A stretch of 64,000 nucleotides of DNA from Plasmopara viticola (GCA_001695595.3 MBPM02000108.1:1-64000), one strand, 5' to 3'. Shown: positions 22,173 through 34,081, counted from the stretch's first letter. Numbers and translations are program-made. The notes: generated by a model from the sequence alone, not told the origin.

Positions 22173-22676
22173 GGGTCCGAAAACTCAGACATTTGTATAG
22201 TATAGATCAAGAATAAAGTTAATGAGCCTGCATATCATTTGGACGTTGCGAAAAAGTGCCTCACACTACTGGCCTTGCTTGACTGCCTTTAACACACATC
22301 AGTTGTTGCTGCTGTACGGCGTGACTGGAATTTCTTACATGTATTGCGACTAAACGTAGTAACATTCGCACTGATCGAATTGTTTTGTTTATATGCTTTG
22401 TGTTTGGGCTTGCTACTTGTGTGTAATTTTTATTGTATTTGACCTTATTGCGTCTAATTACGTCGCTGCAGCTCAATGGTCGAGCACTTGATTTGTTCAA
22501 CCTCTTAAGTTTCTTCTTGATGTAGCGCCTACTTTGTGTCGTGTGCTGCACATCGTTGTGTCTCATGTTAGATGCCTAGAAGCGGGTGAGCGATGTGCTT
22601 GAATGTATTTGAGTGCTTCGCGTGGAGGGAAGCCGCAATTGATATGGTAGTGCTGTATTGTACTTCCACCGAGGAT

Positions 22677-22757
22677 GACAGCTTGGCCGAGTGGTTAAGG
22701 CGTTAGCCTGCTAAGTTAATGGGGTAACCCGCGTGAGTTCGAATCTCACAGCTGTCG
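22677..22757 (+). tRNA. tRNA-Ser-GCU: tRNA-Ser(GCU), copy 21
   Basis: Same as copy 1. Confidence 0.94.
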
Positions 22758-22953
22758 AATTATGCTATCCACGTCAGTCAATGAATTATCTTTTCATTTG
22801 CTCAACAAGCATCTTGCGAAGTGAAGCCGATGATCGACATTTATTAAAATGCGGTCAATACGAAAAAATAGCGGATGCCTTTTTCCCTAAAGTGGTTTTG
22901 GATGGGAGGTCCAAGCACTCCATTTATATCTGCTCGGTAGCACACGTAAATAG

Positions 22954-22977
22954 GAACCACCTCGGTGGTCATCCGTA

Positions 22978-23008
<31 letters not shown>

Positions 23009-23057
23009 GGCCCCTGCGCAAGGATGACACGCATAAATCGAGAAGTATCGCACTTTT
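22954..23057 (+). ncRNA. U6: U6 snRNA, copy 22
   Basis: Same as copy 1. Confidence 0.93.
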
Positions 23058-23187
23058 ATTTGTGTTTAGTGCCGTTGCTCGGCTCGTCGTCTCATCACAA
23101 ATCAGGCAAACTGCGCTCACTATCTATAGCGAGGATAGTGAAGCAATCTGGAACGGATTTAGCAAAAAGTCAGTAAAGCGCAAGTTT

Positions 23188-23257
23188 TGAGGGAAGAGGG
23201 ATCGAACCCCGACCGCTGGGACTGGAATCCAGCGCTCTACCACTGAGCTATTCCCCC
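23188..23257 (-). tRNA. tRNA-Trp-CCA: tRNA-Trp(CCA), copy 22
   Basis: 70 nt: one base missing on each side of the T loop. Confidence 0.78.
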
Positions 23258-23756
23258 GGGTCCGAAAACTCAGACATTTGTATAGTATAGATCAAGAATA
23301 AAGTTAATGAGCCTGCATATCATTTGGACGTTGCGAAAAAGTGCCTCACACTATGGCCTTGCTTGACTGCCTTCACACATCAGTTGTTGCTGCTGTACGG
23401 CGTGACTGGATTTCTTACATGTATTGCGACTAAACGTAGTAACATTCGCACTGATCGAATTGTTTTGTTTATATGCTTTGTGTTTGGGCTTGCTACTTGT
23501 GTGTAATTTTTATTGTATTTGACCTTATTGCGTCTAATTACGTCGCTGCAGCTCAATGGTCGAGCACTTGATTTGTTCAACCTCTTAAGTTTCTTCTTGA
23601 TGTAGCGCCTACTTTGTGTCGTGTGCTGCACATCGTTGTGTCTCATGTTAGATGCCTAGAAGCGGGTGAGCGATGTGCTTGAATGTATTTGAGTGCTTCG
23701 CGTGGAGGGAAGCCGCAATTGATATGGTAGTGCTGTATTGTACTTCCACCGAGGAT

Positions 23757-23837
23757 GACAGCTTGGCCGAGTGGTTAAGGCGTTAGCCTGCTAAGTTAAT
23801 GGGGTAACCCGCGTGAGTTCGAATCTCACAGCTGTCG
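23757..23837 (+). tRNA. tRNA-Ser-GCU: tRNA-Ser(GCU), copy 22
   Basis: Same as copy 1. Confidence 0.94.
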
Positions 23838-24029
23838 AATTATGCTATCCACGTCAGTCAATGAATTATCTTTTCATTTGCTCAACAAGCATCTTGCGAA
23901 GTGAAGCCGATGATCGACATTTATTAAAATGCGGTCAATACGAAAAGCGGGATGCCTTTTCCCTAAAGTGGTTTTGGATGGGAGGTCCAAGCACTCCATT
24001 TATATCTGCTCGGTAGCACACGTAAATAG

Positions 24030-24053
24030 GAACCACCTCGGTGGTCATCCGTA

Positions 24054-24084
<31 letters not shown>

Positions 24085-24132
24085 GGCCCCTGCGCAAGGA
24101 TGACACGCATAAATCGAGAAGTATCGCACTTT
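24030..24132 (+). ncRNA. U6: U6 snRNA, copy 23, short T-run
   Basis: Body same as copy 1, but the terminator has only three T (CACTTTATT). Confidence 0.85.
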
Positions 24133-24262
24133 ATTTGTGTTTAGTGCCGTTGCTCGGCTCGTCGTCTCATCACAAATCAGGCAAACTGCGCTCACTATCA
24201 ATAGCGAGGATAGTGAAGCAATCTGGAACGGATTTAGCAAAAAGTCAGTAAAGCGCAAGTTT

Positions 24263-24334
24263 TGAGGGAAGAGGGGATCGAACCCCCGACCGCTGGGACT
24301 GGAATCCAGCGCTCTACCACTGAGCTATTCCCCC
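24263..24334 (-). tRNA. tRNA-Trp-CCA: tRNA-Trp(CCA), copy 23
   Basis: Same as copy 1. Confidence 0.9.
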
Positions 24335-24835
24335 GGGTCCGAAAACTCAGACATTTGTATAGTATAGATCAAGAATAAAGTTAATGAGCCTGCATATCAT
24401 TTGGACGTTGCGAAAAAGTGCCTCACACTATGGCCTTGCTTGACTGCCTTTAACACACATCAGTTGTTGCTGCTGTACGGCATGACGGTATTTCTTACAT
24501 GTATTGCGACTAAACGTAGAAACATTCGCACTAATCGAATTGTTTTGTTTATATGCTTTGTGTTGGGCTTGCTACTTGTGTGTAATTTTTATTGTATTTG
24601 ACCTTATTGCGTCTAATTACGTCGCTGCAGCTCAATGGTCGAGCACTTGATTTGTTCAACCTCTTAAGTTTCTTCTTGATGTAGCGCCTACTTTGTGTCG
24701 TGTGCTGCACATCGTTGTGTCTCATGTTAGATGCCTAGAAGCGGGTGAGCGATGTGCTTGAATGTATTTGAGTGCTTCGCGTGGAGGGAAGCCGCAATTG
24801 ATATGGTAGTGCTGTATTGTACTTCCACCGAGGAT

Positions 24836-24916
24836 GACAGCTTGGCCGAGTGGTTAAGGCGTTAGCCTGCTAAGTTAATGGGGTAACCCGCGTGAGTTCG
24901 AATCTCACAGCTGTCG
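24836..24916 (+). tRNA. tRNA-Ser-GCU: tRNA-Ser(GCU), copy 23
   Basis: Same as copy 1. Confidence 0.94.
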
Positions 24917-25112
24917 AATTATGCTATCCACGTCAGTCAATGAATTATCTTTTCATTTGCTCAACAAGCATCTTGCGAAGTGAAGCCGATGATCGACATT
25001 TATTAAAATGCGGTCAATACGAAAATATAGCGGATGCCCTTTTCCCTAAAGTGGTTTTGGATGGGAGGTCCAAGCACTCCATTTATATCTGCTCGGCAGC
25101 ACACGTAAATAG

Positions 25113-25214
25113 GAACCACCTTGGTGGTCATCCGTAAAAATTGGAACAATACAGAAGATTAGCATGGCCCCAGCGCAAGGATGACTCGTATAAATCGAGA
25201 AATATCGCACTTCT
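25113..25214 (+). pseudogene. U6 snRNA, copy 24, ACAGAGA box damaged
   Basis: The box reads ACAGAAG (two bases missing). GGAACAAT, CCCCAGCGC and GACTCGTA are further changes, and the T-run is CTTCTA. Loss of the invariant ACAGAGA box should abolish splicing function. Confidence 0.78.
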
Positions 25215-25315
25215 ATTTGTGTTTAGTGCTGTATCTCGGCTCGTCGTCTCATCATAAATCAGGCAAACCACGCTCAATCTGCAAGTTTAGCAAAAAGTCA
25301 GTAAAGCGCAAGTTT

Positions 25316-25387
25316 TGAGGGAAGAGGGGATCGAACCCCCGACCGCTGGGACTGGAATCCAGCGCTCTACCACTGAGCTATTCCCCC
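25316..25387 (-). tRNA. tRNA-Trp-CCA: tRNA-Trp(CCA), copy 24
   Basis: Same as copy 1; about 35 bp are deleted just beyond its 3' flank. Confidence 0.9.
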
Positions 25388-25889
25388 GGGTCCGAAAACT
25401 CAGACATTTGTATAGTATAGATCAAGAATAAAGTTAATGAGCCTGCATATCATTTGGACGTTGCGAAAAAGTGCCCACACTATGGCCTTGCTTGACTGCC
25501 TTCAGCATACATCTGTTGTTGCTGCCGTATGGCGTGACTGGAATTTCTTACGTGTATTGCGACCAAACGTAGTAACATTCGCACTGATCGAATTGTTTTG
25601 TTCATATTCTTTGTGTTTGGGCTTGCTACTTGTGTGTAATTTTTATTGTATTTGACCTTATTGCGTCTAATTACGTCGCTGCAGCTCAATGGTCGAGCAC
25701 TTGATTTGTTCAACCTCTTAAGTTTCTTCTTGATGTAGCGCCTACTTTGTGTCGTGTGCTGCACATCGTTGTGTCTCATGTTAGATGCCTAGAAGCGGGT
25801 GAGCGATGTGCTTGAATGTATTTGAGTGCTTCGCGTGGAGGGAAGCCGCAATTGATATGGTAGTGCTGTATTGTACTTCCACCGAGGAT

Positions 25890-25970
25890 GACAGCTTGGC
25901 CGAGTGGTTAAGGCGTTAGCCTGCTAAGTTAATGGGGTAACCCGCGTGAGTTCGAATCTCACAGCTGTCG
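25890..25970 (+). tRNA. tRNA-Ser-GCU: tRNA-Ser(GCU), copy 24
   Basis: Same as copy 1. Confidence 0.94.
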
Positions 25971-26167
25971 AATTATGCTATCCACGTCAGTCAATGAATT
26001 ATCTTTTCATTTGCTCAACAAGCATCTTGCAAAGTGAAGCCGATGATCGACATTTATTAAAATGCGGTCAATACGAAAAAATAGCGGGATGCCTTTTTCC
26101 CTAAAGTGGTTTTGGATGGGAGGTCCAAGCACTCCATTTATATCTGCTCGGTAGCACACGTAAATAG

Positions 26168-26249
26168 GAACCACCTCGGTGGTACAGAGAAGATTAGCAT
26201 GGCCCCTGCGCAAGGATGACACGCATAAATCGAGAAGTATCGCACTTTT
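26168..26249 (+). ncRNA. U6: U6 snRNA, copy 25, 22-nt deletion form
   Basis: GGTGGT is joined directly to ACAGAGA. The 22 nt between the 5' stem-loop and the ACAGAGA box (CATCC to ACGAT) are missing; everything 3' of it is intact. The lost part normally contacts U2 and positions the box. Confidence 0.7.
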
Positions 26250-26379
26250 ATTTGTGTTTAGTGCCGTTGCTCGGCTCGTCGTCTCATCACAAATCAGGCA
26301 AACTGCGCTCACTATCTATAGCGAGGATAGTGAAGCAATCTGGAACGGATTTAGCAAAAAGTCAGTAAAGCGCAAGTTT

Positions 26380-26451
26380 TGAGGGAAGAGGGGATCGAAC
26401 CCCCGACCGCTGGGACTGGAATCCAGCGCTCTACCACTGAGCTATTCCCCC
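26380..26451 (-). tRNA. tRNA-Trp-CCA: tRNA-Trp(CCA), copy 25
   Basis: Same as copy 1. Confidence 0.9.
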
Positions 26452-26953
26452 GGGTCCGAAAACTCAGACATTTGTATAGTATAGATCAAGAATAAAGTTA
26501 ATGAGCCTGCATATCATTTGGACGTTGCGAAAAAGTGCTCACACTAGTGGCCTTGCTTGACTGCCTTTAACACACATCAGTTGTTGCTGCTGTACGGCAT
26601 GACTGGTATTTCTTACATGTATTGCGACTAAACGTAGTAACATTCGCACTAATCGAATTGTTTTGTTTATATGCTTTGTGTTGGGCTTGCTACTTGTGTG
26701 TAATTTTTATTGTATTTGACCTTATTGCGTCTAATTACGTCGCTGCAGCTCAATGGTCGAGCACTTGATTTGTTCAACCTCTTAAGTTTCTTCTTGATGT
26801 AGCGCCTACTTTGTGTCGTGTGCTGCACATCGTTGTGTCTCATGTTAGATGCCTAGAAGCGGGTGAGCGATGTGCTTGAATGTATTTGAGTGCTTCGCGT
26901 GGAGGGAAGCCGCAATTGATATGGTAGTGCTGTATTGTACTTCCACCGAGGAT

Positions 26954-27034
26954 GACAGCTTGGCCGAGTGGTTAAGGCGTTAGCCTGCTAAGTTAATGGG
27001 GTAACCCGCGTGAGTTCGAATCTCACAGCTGTCG
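26954..27034 (+). tRNA. tRNA-Ser-GCU: tRNA-Ser(GCU), copy 25
   Basis: Same as copy 1. Confidence 0.94.
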
Positions 27035-27231
27035 AATTATGCTATCCACGTCAGTCAATGAATTATCTTTTCATTTGCTCAACAAGCATCTTGCGAAGTG
27101 AAGCCGATGATCGACATTTATTAAAATGCGGTCAATACGAAAAAATAGCGGGATGCCTTTTTCCCTAAAGTGGTTTTGGATGGGAGGTCCAAGCACTCCA
27201 TTTATATCTGCTCGGTAGCACACGTAAATAG

Positions 27232-27255
27232 GAACCACCTCGGTGGTCATCCGTA

Positions 27256-27286
<31 letters not shown>

Positions 27287-27335
27287 GGCCCCTGCGCAAG
27301 GATGACACGCATAAATCGAGAAGTATCGCACTTTT
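27232..27335 (+). ncRNA. U6: U6 snRNA, copy 26
   Basis: Same as copy 1. Confidence 0.93.
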
Positions 27336-27463
27336 ATTTGTGTTTAGTGCCGTTGCTCGGCTCGTCGTCTCATCACAAATCAGGCAAACTGCGCTCACTA
27401 TCTATAGCAGGATAGTGAAGCAATCTGGAACGATTTAGCAAAAAGTCAGTAAAGCGCAAGTTT

Positions 27464-27534
27464 TGAGGGAAGAGGGGATCGAACCCCCGACCGCTGGGAC
27501 TGGAATCCAGCGCTCTACCACTGAGCTATTCCCC
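27464..27534 (-). tRNA. tRNA-Trp-CCA: tRNA-Trp(CCA), copy 26
   Basis: One leading G missing. Confidence 0.85.
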
Positions 27535-28037
27535 GGGTCCGAAAACTCAGACATTTGTATAGTATAGATCAAGAATAAAGTTAATGAGCCTGCATATCAT
27601 TTGGACGTTGCGAAAAAGTGCCTCACACTACTGGCCTTGCTTGACTGCCTTTAACACACATCAGTTGTTGCTGCTGTACGGCGTGACTGGAATTTCTTAC
27701 GTGTATTGCGACTAAACGTAGTAACATTCGCACTGATCGAATTGTTTTGTTTATATGCTTTGTGTTGGGCTTGCTACTTGTGTGTAATTTTTATTGTATT
27801 TGACCTTATTGCGTCTAATTACGTCGCTGCAGCTCAATGGTCGAGCACTTGATTTGTTCAACCTCTTAAGTTTCTTCTTGATGTAGCGCCTACTTTGTGT
27901 CGTGTGCTGCACATCGTTGTGTCTCATGTTAGATGCCTAGAAGCGGGTGAGCGATGTGCTTGAATGTATTTGAGTGCTTCGCGTGGAGGGAAGCCGCAAT
28001 TGATATGGTAGTGCTGTATTGTAATTCCACCGAGGAT

Positions 28038-28118
28038 GACAGCTTGGCCGAGTGGTTAAGGTGTTAGCCTGCTAAGTTAATGGGGTAACCCGCGTGAGTT
28101 CGAATCTCACAGCTGTCA
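28038..28118 (+). tRNA. tRNA-Ser-GCU: tRNA-Ser(GCU), copy 26, variant
   Basis: AAGGTG D-stem change as in copy 11, and discriminator A instead of G. The discriminator G is normal for serine tRNAs, so charging may suffer. Confidence 0.85.
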
Positions 28119-28309
28119 AATTACGCTATCCACGTCAGTCGATGAATTATCTTTTCATTTGCTCAACAAGCATCTTGCGAAGTGAAGCCGATGATCGACA
28201 TTTATTAAAATGCGGTCAATACGAAAATATAATGCCTTTTCCCTAAAGTGGTTTTGGATGGGAGGTCCAAGCACTCCATTTATATCTGCTCGGCAGCACA
28301 CGTAAATAG

Positions 28310-28333
28310 GAACCACCTTGGTGGTCATCCGTA

Positions 28334-28364
<31 letters not shown>

Positions 28365-28413
28365 GGCCCCAGCGCAAGGATGACTCGCATAAATCGAGAA
28401 ATATCGCACTTCT
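28310..28413 (+). ncRNA. U6: U6 snRNA, copy 27, variant
   Basis: CCCCAGCGC and GACTCGC substitutions and a broken T-run (CTTCTA), close to copies 10 and 24 but with the ACAGAGA box intact. Confidence 0.7.
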
Positions 28414-28543
28414 ATTTGTGTTTAGTGCTGTATCTCGGCTCGTCGTCTCATCATAAATCAGGCAAACCACGCTCACTATCTAAAGCAAGTATAGTGAAGC
28501 AATCTGGAACGAATTTAGCAAAAGGTCAGTAAAGCGCAAGTTT

Positions 28544-28615
28544 TGAGGGAAGAAAGGATCGAACCCCCGACCGCTGGGACTGGAATCCAGCGCTCTACCA
28601 CTGAGCTATTCCCCC
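28544..28615 (-). tRNA. tRNA-Trp-CCA: tRNA-Trp(CCA), copy 27
   Basis: T-stem 3' strand changed (GAAGAAAGGATC on +), leaving unpaired positions. Confidence 0.75.
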
Positions 28616-29118
28616 GGGTCCGAAAACTCAGACATTTGTATAGTATAGATCAAGAATAAAGTTTATGAACCTGCATATTATTTGGACGTTGCGAAAAAAA
28701 GCCCCACACTATTGGCCTTGCTTGACTGCCTTCAGCATACATCTGTTGTTGCTGCCGTATGGCGTGACTGGAATTTCTTACGTGTATTGCGACCAAACGT
28801 AGTAACATTCGCACTGATCGAATTGTTTTGTTCATATTCTTTGTGTTTGGGCTTGCTACTTGTGTGTAATTTTTATTGTATTTGACCTTATTGCGTCTAA
28901 TTACGTCGCTGCAGCTCAATGGTCGAGCACTTGATTTGTTCAACCTCTTAAGTTTCTTTTGATGTAGCGCCTACTTTGTGTCGTGTGCTGCACATCGTTG
29001 TGTCTCATGTTAGATGCCTAGAAGCGGGTGAGCGATGTGCTTGAATGTATTTGAGTGCTTCGCGTGGAGGGAAGCCGCAATTGATATGGTAGTGCTGTAT
29101 TGTACTTCCACCGAGGAT

Positions 29119-29199
29119 GACAGCTTGGCCGAGTGGTTAAGGCGTTAGCCTGCTAAGTTAATGGGGTAACCCGCGTGAGTTCGAATCTCACAGCTGTCG
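29119..29199 (+). tRNA. tRNA-Ser-GCU: tRNA-Ser(GCU), copy 27
   Basis: Same as copy 1. Confidence 0.94.
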
Positions 29200-29396
29200 A
29201 ATTATGCTATCCACGTCAGTCAATGAATTATCTTTTCATTTGCTCAACAAGCATCTTGCAAAGTGAAGCCGATGATCGACATTTATTAAAATGCGGTCAA
29301 TACGAAAAAATAGCGGGATGCCTTTTTCCCTAAAGTGGTTTTGGATGGGAGGTCCAAGCACTCCATTTATATCTGCTCGGCAGCACACGTAAATAG

Positions 29397-29478
29397 GAAC
29401 CACCTCGGTGGTACAGAGAAGATTAGCATGGCCCCTGCGCAAGGATGACACGCATAAATCGAGAAGTATCGCACTTTT
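29397..29478 (+). ncRNA. U6: U6 snRNA, copy 28, 22-nt deletion form
   Basis: Same deletion junction as copy 25 (GGTGGT-ACAGAG). Confidence 0.7.
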
Positions 29479-29607
29479 ATTTGTGTTTAGTGCCGTTGCT
29501 CGGCTCGTCGTCTCATCACAAACAGGCAAACTGCGCTCACTATCTATAGCAGTAATAGTGAAGCAATCTGGAACGAATTTAGCAAAAAGTCAGTAAAGCG
29601 CAAGTTT

Positions 29608-29679
29608 TGAGGGAAGAGGGGATCGAACCCCCGACCGCTGGGACTGGAATCCAGCGCTCTACCACTGAGCTATTCCCCC
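29608..29679 (-). tRNA. tRNA-Trp-CCA: tRNA-Trp(CCA), copy 28
   Basis: Same as copy 1. Confidence 0.9.
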
Positions 29680-30183
29680 GGGTCCGAAAACTCAGACATT
29701 TGTATAGTATAGATCAAGAATAAAGTTAATGAGCCTGCATATCATTTGGACGTTGCGAAAAAGTGCCTCACACTACTGGTCTTGCTTGACTGCCTTTAAC
29801 ACACATCAGTTGTTGCTGCTGTACGGCGTGACTGGAATTTCTTACATGTATTGCGACTAAACGTAGTAACATTCGCACTGATCGAATTGTTTTGTTTATA
29901 TGCTTTGTGTTTGGGCTTGCTACTTGTGTGTAATTTTTATTGTATTTGACCTTATTGCGTCTAATTACGTCGCTGCAGCTCAATGGTCGAGCACTTGATT
30001 TGTTCAACCTCTTAAGTTTCTTCTTGATGTAGCGCCTACTTTGTGTCGTGTGCTGCACATCGTTGTGTCTCATGTTAGATGCCTAGAAGCGGGTGAGCGA
30101 TGTGCTTGAATGTATTTGAGTGCTTCGCGTGGAGGGAAGCCGCAATTGATATGGTAGTGCTGTATTGTACTTCCACCGAGGAT

Positions 30184-30264
30184 GACAGCTTGGCCGAGTG
30201 GTTAAGGCGTTAGCCTGCTAAGTTAATGGGGTAACCCGCGTGAGTTCGAATCTCACAGCTGTCG
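30184..30264 (+). tRNA. tRNA-Ser-GCU: tRNA-Ser(GCU), copy 28
   Basis: Same as copy 1. Confidence 0.94.
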
Positions 30265-30461
30265 AATTATGCTATCCACGTCAGTCAATGAATTATCTTT
30301 TCATTTGCTCAACAAGCATCTTGCGAAGTGAAGCCGATGATCGACATTTATTAAAATGCGGTCAATACGAAAAAATAGCGGGATGCCTTTTTCCCTAAAG
30401 TGGTTTTGGATGGGAGGTCCAAGCACTCCATTTATATCTGCTCGGTAGCACACGTAAATAG

Positions 30462-30485
30462 GAACCACCTCGGTGGTCATCCGTA

Positions 30486-30516
<31 letters not shown>

Positions 30517-30565
30517 GGCCCCTGCGCAAGGATGACACGCATAAATCGAGAAGTATCGCACTTTT
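30462..30565 (+). ncRNA. U6: U6 snRNA, copy 29
   Basis: Same as copy 1. Confidence 0.93.
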
Positions 30566-30695
30566 ATTTGTGTTTAGTGCCGTTGCTCGGCTCGTCGTCT
30601 CATCACAAATCAGGCAAACTGCGCTCACTATCTATAGCGAGGATAGTGAAGCAATCTGGAACGAATTTAGCAAAAAGTCAGTAAAGCGCAAGTTT

Positions 30696-30766
30696 TGAGG
30701 GAAGAGGGGATCGAACCCCCGACCGCTGGGACTGGAATCCAGCGCTCTACCACTGAGCTATTCCCC
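30696..30766 (-). tRNA. tRNA-Trp-CCA: tRNA-Trp(CCA), copy 29
   Basis: One leading G missing. Confidence 0.85.
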
Positions 30767-31268
30767 GGGTCCGAAAACTCAGACATTTGTATAGTATAGA
30801 TCAAGAATAAAGTTAATGAGCCTGCATATCATTTGGACGTTGCGAAAAAGTGCCTCACACTACTGGTCTTGCTTGACTGCCTTTAACACACATCAGTTGT
30901 TGCTGCTGTACGGCGTGACTGGTATTTCTTACATGTATTGCGACTAAACGTAGTAACATTCGCACTAATCGAATTGTTTTGTTTATATGCTTTGTGTTGG
31001 GCTTGCTACTTGTGTGTAATTTTTATTGTATTTGACCTTATTGCGTCTAATTACGTCGCTGCAGCTCAATGGTCGAGCACTTGATTTGTTCAACCTCTTA
31101 AGTTTCTTCTTGATGTAGCGCCTACTTTGTGTCGTGTGCTGCACATCGTTGTGTCTCATGTTAGATGCCTAGAAGCGGGTGAGCGATGGGTTGAATGTAT
31201 TTGAGTGCTTCGCGTGGAGGGAAGCCGCAATTGATATGGTAGTGCTGTATTGTACTTCCACCGAGGAT

Positions 31269-31349
31269 GACAGCTTGGCCGAGTGGTTAAGGCGTTAGCC
31301 TGCTAAGTTAATGGGGTAACCCGCGTGAGTTCGAATCTCACAGCTGTCG
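31269..31349 (+). tRNA. tRNA-Ser-GCU: tRNA-Ser(GCU), copy 29
   Basis: Same as copy 1. Confidence 0.94.
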
Positions 31350-31546
31350 AATTATGCTATCCACGTCAGTCAATGAATTATCTTTTCATTTGCTCAACAA
31401 GCATCTTGCGAAGTGAAGCCGATGATCGACATTTATTAAAATGCGGTCAATACGAAAAAATAGCGGGATGCCTTTTTCCCTAAAGTGGTTTTGGATGGGA
31501 GGTCCAAGCACTCCATTTATATCTGCTCGGTAGCACACGTAAATAG

Positions 31547-31570
31547 GAACCACCTCGGTGGTCATCCGTA

Positions 31571-31601
<31 letters not shown>

Positions 31602-31650
31602 GGCCCCTGCGCAAGGATGACACGCATAAATCGAGAAGTATCGCACTTTT
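31547..31650 (+). ncRNA. U6: U6 snRNA, copy 30
   Basis: Same as copy 1. Confidence 0.93.
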
Positions 31651-31781
31651 ATTTGTGTTTAGTGCCGTTGCTCGGCTCGTCGTCTCATCACAAATCAGGC
31701 AAACTGCGCTTACTATCTATAGCGAGGATAGTGAAGCCATCTGGCACAGATTTAGCAAAAAGTCAGTAAAGCGCAAGTTTT

Positions 31782-31853
31782 TAGAGAAAAAGGGGATCGA
31801 ACCCCCGACCGCTGGGACTGGAATCCAGCGCTCTACCACTGAGCTATTCCCCC
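31782..31853 (-). tRNA. tRNA-Trp-CCA: tRNA-Trp(CCA), copy 30, acceptor variant
   Basis: The 3' acceptor strand is changed (TAGAGAAAAAGGGG on +), leaving several weak or lost pairs. Confidence 0.68.
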
Positions 31854-32357
31854 GGGTCCGAAAACTCAGACATTTGTATAGTATAGATCAAGAATAAAGT
31901 TAATGAGCCTGCATATCATTTGGACGTTGCGAAAAAGTGCCTCACACTACTGGTCTTGCTTGACTGCCTTTAACACACATCAGTTGTTGCTGCTGTACGG
32001 CGTGACTGATATTTCTTACATGTATTGCGACTAAATGTAGTAACATTCGCACTGATCGAATTGTTTTGTTTATATGCTTTGTGTTTGGGCTTGCTACTTG
32101 TGTGTAATTTTTATTGTATTTGACCTTATTGCGTCTAATTACGTCGCTGCAGCTCAATGGTCGAGCACTTGATTTGTTCAACCTCTTAAGTTTCTTCTTG
32201 ATGTAGCGCCTACTTTGTGTCGTGTGCTGCACATCGTTGTGTCTCATGTTAGATGCCTAGAAGCGGGTGAGCGATGGGCTTGAATGTATTTGAGTGCTTC
32301 GCGTGGAGGGAAGCCGCAATTGATATGGTAGTGCTGTATTGTACTTCCACCGAGGAT

Positions 32358-32438
32358 GACAGCTTGGCCGAGTGGTTAAGGCGTTAGCCTGCTAAGTTAA
32401 TGGGGTAACCCGCGTGAGTTCGAATCTCACAGCTGTCG
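32358..32438 (+). tRNA. tRNA-Ser-GCU: tRNA-Ser(GCU), copy 30
   Basis: Same as copy 1. Confidence 0.94.
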
Positions 32439-32635
32439 AATTATGCTATCCACGTCAGTCAATGAATTATCTTTTCATTTGCTCAACAAGCATCTTGCAA
32501 AGTGAAGCCGATGATCGACATTTATTAAATTGCGGTCAATACGAAAAAATAGCGGGATGCCTTTTTCCCTAAAGTGGTTTTGGATGGGAGGTCCAAGCAC
32601 TCCATTTATATCTGCTCGGTACCACACGTAAATAG

Positions 32636-32659
32636 GAACCACCTCGGTGGTCATCCGTA

Positions 32660-32690
<31 letters not shown>

Positions 32691-32741
32691 GGCCCCAGCG
32701 CAAGGATGACACGCATAAATCGAGAAGTATCGCACTGTTTT
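32636..32741 (+). ncRNA. U6: U6 snRNA, copy 31, variant
   Basis: CCCCAGCGC substitution and altered end CACTGTTTTAG. Confidence 0.8.
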
Positions 32742-32861
32742 AGTGCCGTTGCTCGGCTCGTCGTCTCATCACAAATCAGGCAAACTGCGCTTACTATCTA
32801 TAGCGAGGATAGTGAAGCAATCTGGAACGGATTTAGCAAAAAGTCAGTAAAGCGCAAGTTT

Positions 32862-32933
32862 TGAGGGAAGAGGGGATCGAACCCCCGACCGCTGGGACTG
32901 GAATCCAGCGCTCTACCACTGAGCTATTCCCCC
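32862..32933 (-). tRNA. tRNA-Trp-CCA: tRNA-Trp(CCA), copy 31
   Basis: Same as copy 1. Confidence 0.9.
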
Positions 32934-33043
32934 GGGTCCGAAAACTCAGACATTTGTATAGTATAGATCAAGAATAAAGTTAATGAACCTGCATATCATT
33001 TAGACGTTGCGAAAAAAAGCCCCACACTATTGGCCTTGCTTGA

Positions 33044-33087
33044 CTGCGCAAGGATGACACGCATAAATCGAAAAGCATCGCACTTTT
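33044..33087 (+). pseudogene. 3' fragment of U6 inside mini-unit 1
   Basis: Only CTGCGCAAGGATGACACGCA through CACTTTT remains. The 5' part is replaced by the Trp-side spacer. Confidence 0.85.
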
Positions 33088-33227
33088 ATTTGTGTTTAGT
33101 GCCGTTGCTCGGCTCGTCGTCTCATCACAAATCAGGTAAACAGCGCTCACTATCTATATTAACATAGCGAGTATATAGTGAAATAATCTGGAACGAATTT
33201 AGCAAAAAGTCAGTAAAGCGCAAGTTT

Positions 33228-33299
33228 TGAGGGAAGAGGGGATCGAACCCCCGACCGCTGGGACTGGAATCCAGCGCTCTAACACTGAGCTATTCCCCC
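33228..33299 (-). tRNA. tRNA-Trp-CCA: tRNA-Trp(CCA), copy 32, in mini-unit 1
   Basis: D loop AGTGTTA instead of AGTGGTA, losing one of the two invariant G of the D loop. Confidence 0.78.
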
Positions 33300-33803
33300 G
33301 GGTCCTAAAACTCAGACATTTGTCTAGTATAGATCAAGAATAAAGTTAATTAAGCTGCATATCATTTTGACGTTGCAAAAAAAAGCCCCACACTGTTGGC
33401 CTTGCTTGACTGCCTTTAGCACACATCTGTTGTTGCTGCCGTACGGCGTGCTTGGAATTTCTTACGTGTATTGCGACCAAACGTAGGAACAATCGCACTG
33501 ATCGAATTGTTTTGTTTATATGATTTTTGTTTGGGCTTGCTACTTGTGTGTTAATTTTATTGTATTTGACTTTATTGCGTCTAATTACGTCGCTGCAGCT
33601 CAATATTCGAGCACTCGATTTGTTCAACCTCTTAAGTTTCTTCTTGATGTAGCACCTACTCTGTGTCGGGTGCTGCACAACGTTGTGTCTCGTGATAGAT
33701 TCCTAAAAGCGGTTGAGCGATGTGCTTGCATGTATATGAGTGCTTCGCGTGGAGGGAAGCCGCAATTGATATGGTAGTGCTGTATTGTACTTCCACCGAG
33801 GAT

Positions 33804-33884
33804 GTCAGCTTGGCCGAGTGGTTAAGGCGTTAGCCTGCTAAGTTAATGGGGTAACCCGCGTGAGTTCGAATCTCACAGCTGTCG
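33804..33884 (+). tRNA. tRNA-Ser-GCU: tRNA-Ser(GCU), copy 31, acceptor variant
   Basis: Begins GTCAGCT, so position 2 (A to T) no longer pairs with its partner T in AGCTGTC. The same change is in copies 34, 35 and 37. Confidence 0.82.
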
Positions 33885-34081
33885 AATTATGCTATCCACG
33901 TCAGTCTATCAATTATCTTATCATTTGCTCAACAAGCATCTTGCAAAGTGAAGCCGATGATCGACATTTATTAAAATGCGGTCAATACGAAAAAATAGCG
34001 GGATGCCTTTTTCCCTAAAGTGGTTTTGGATGGGAGGTCCAAGCACTCCATTTATATCTGCTCGGTAGCACACGTAAATAG

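Larger units (their letters stand above)
33044..33409. repeat. 366-bp mini-unit 1 (tRNA-Trp only)
   Basis: An extra partial unit. The Trp-side spacer CTTGACTGC is fused at CTGC to the 3' part of U6 and followed by tRNA-Trp and its 5' spacer up to the same CTGC. Its tRNA-Ser and 5' U6 are absent. Confidence 0.9.
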
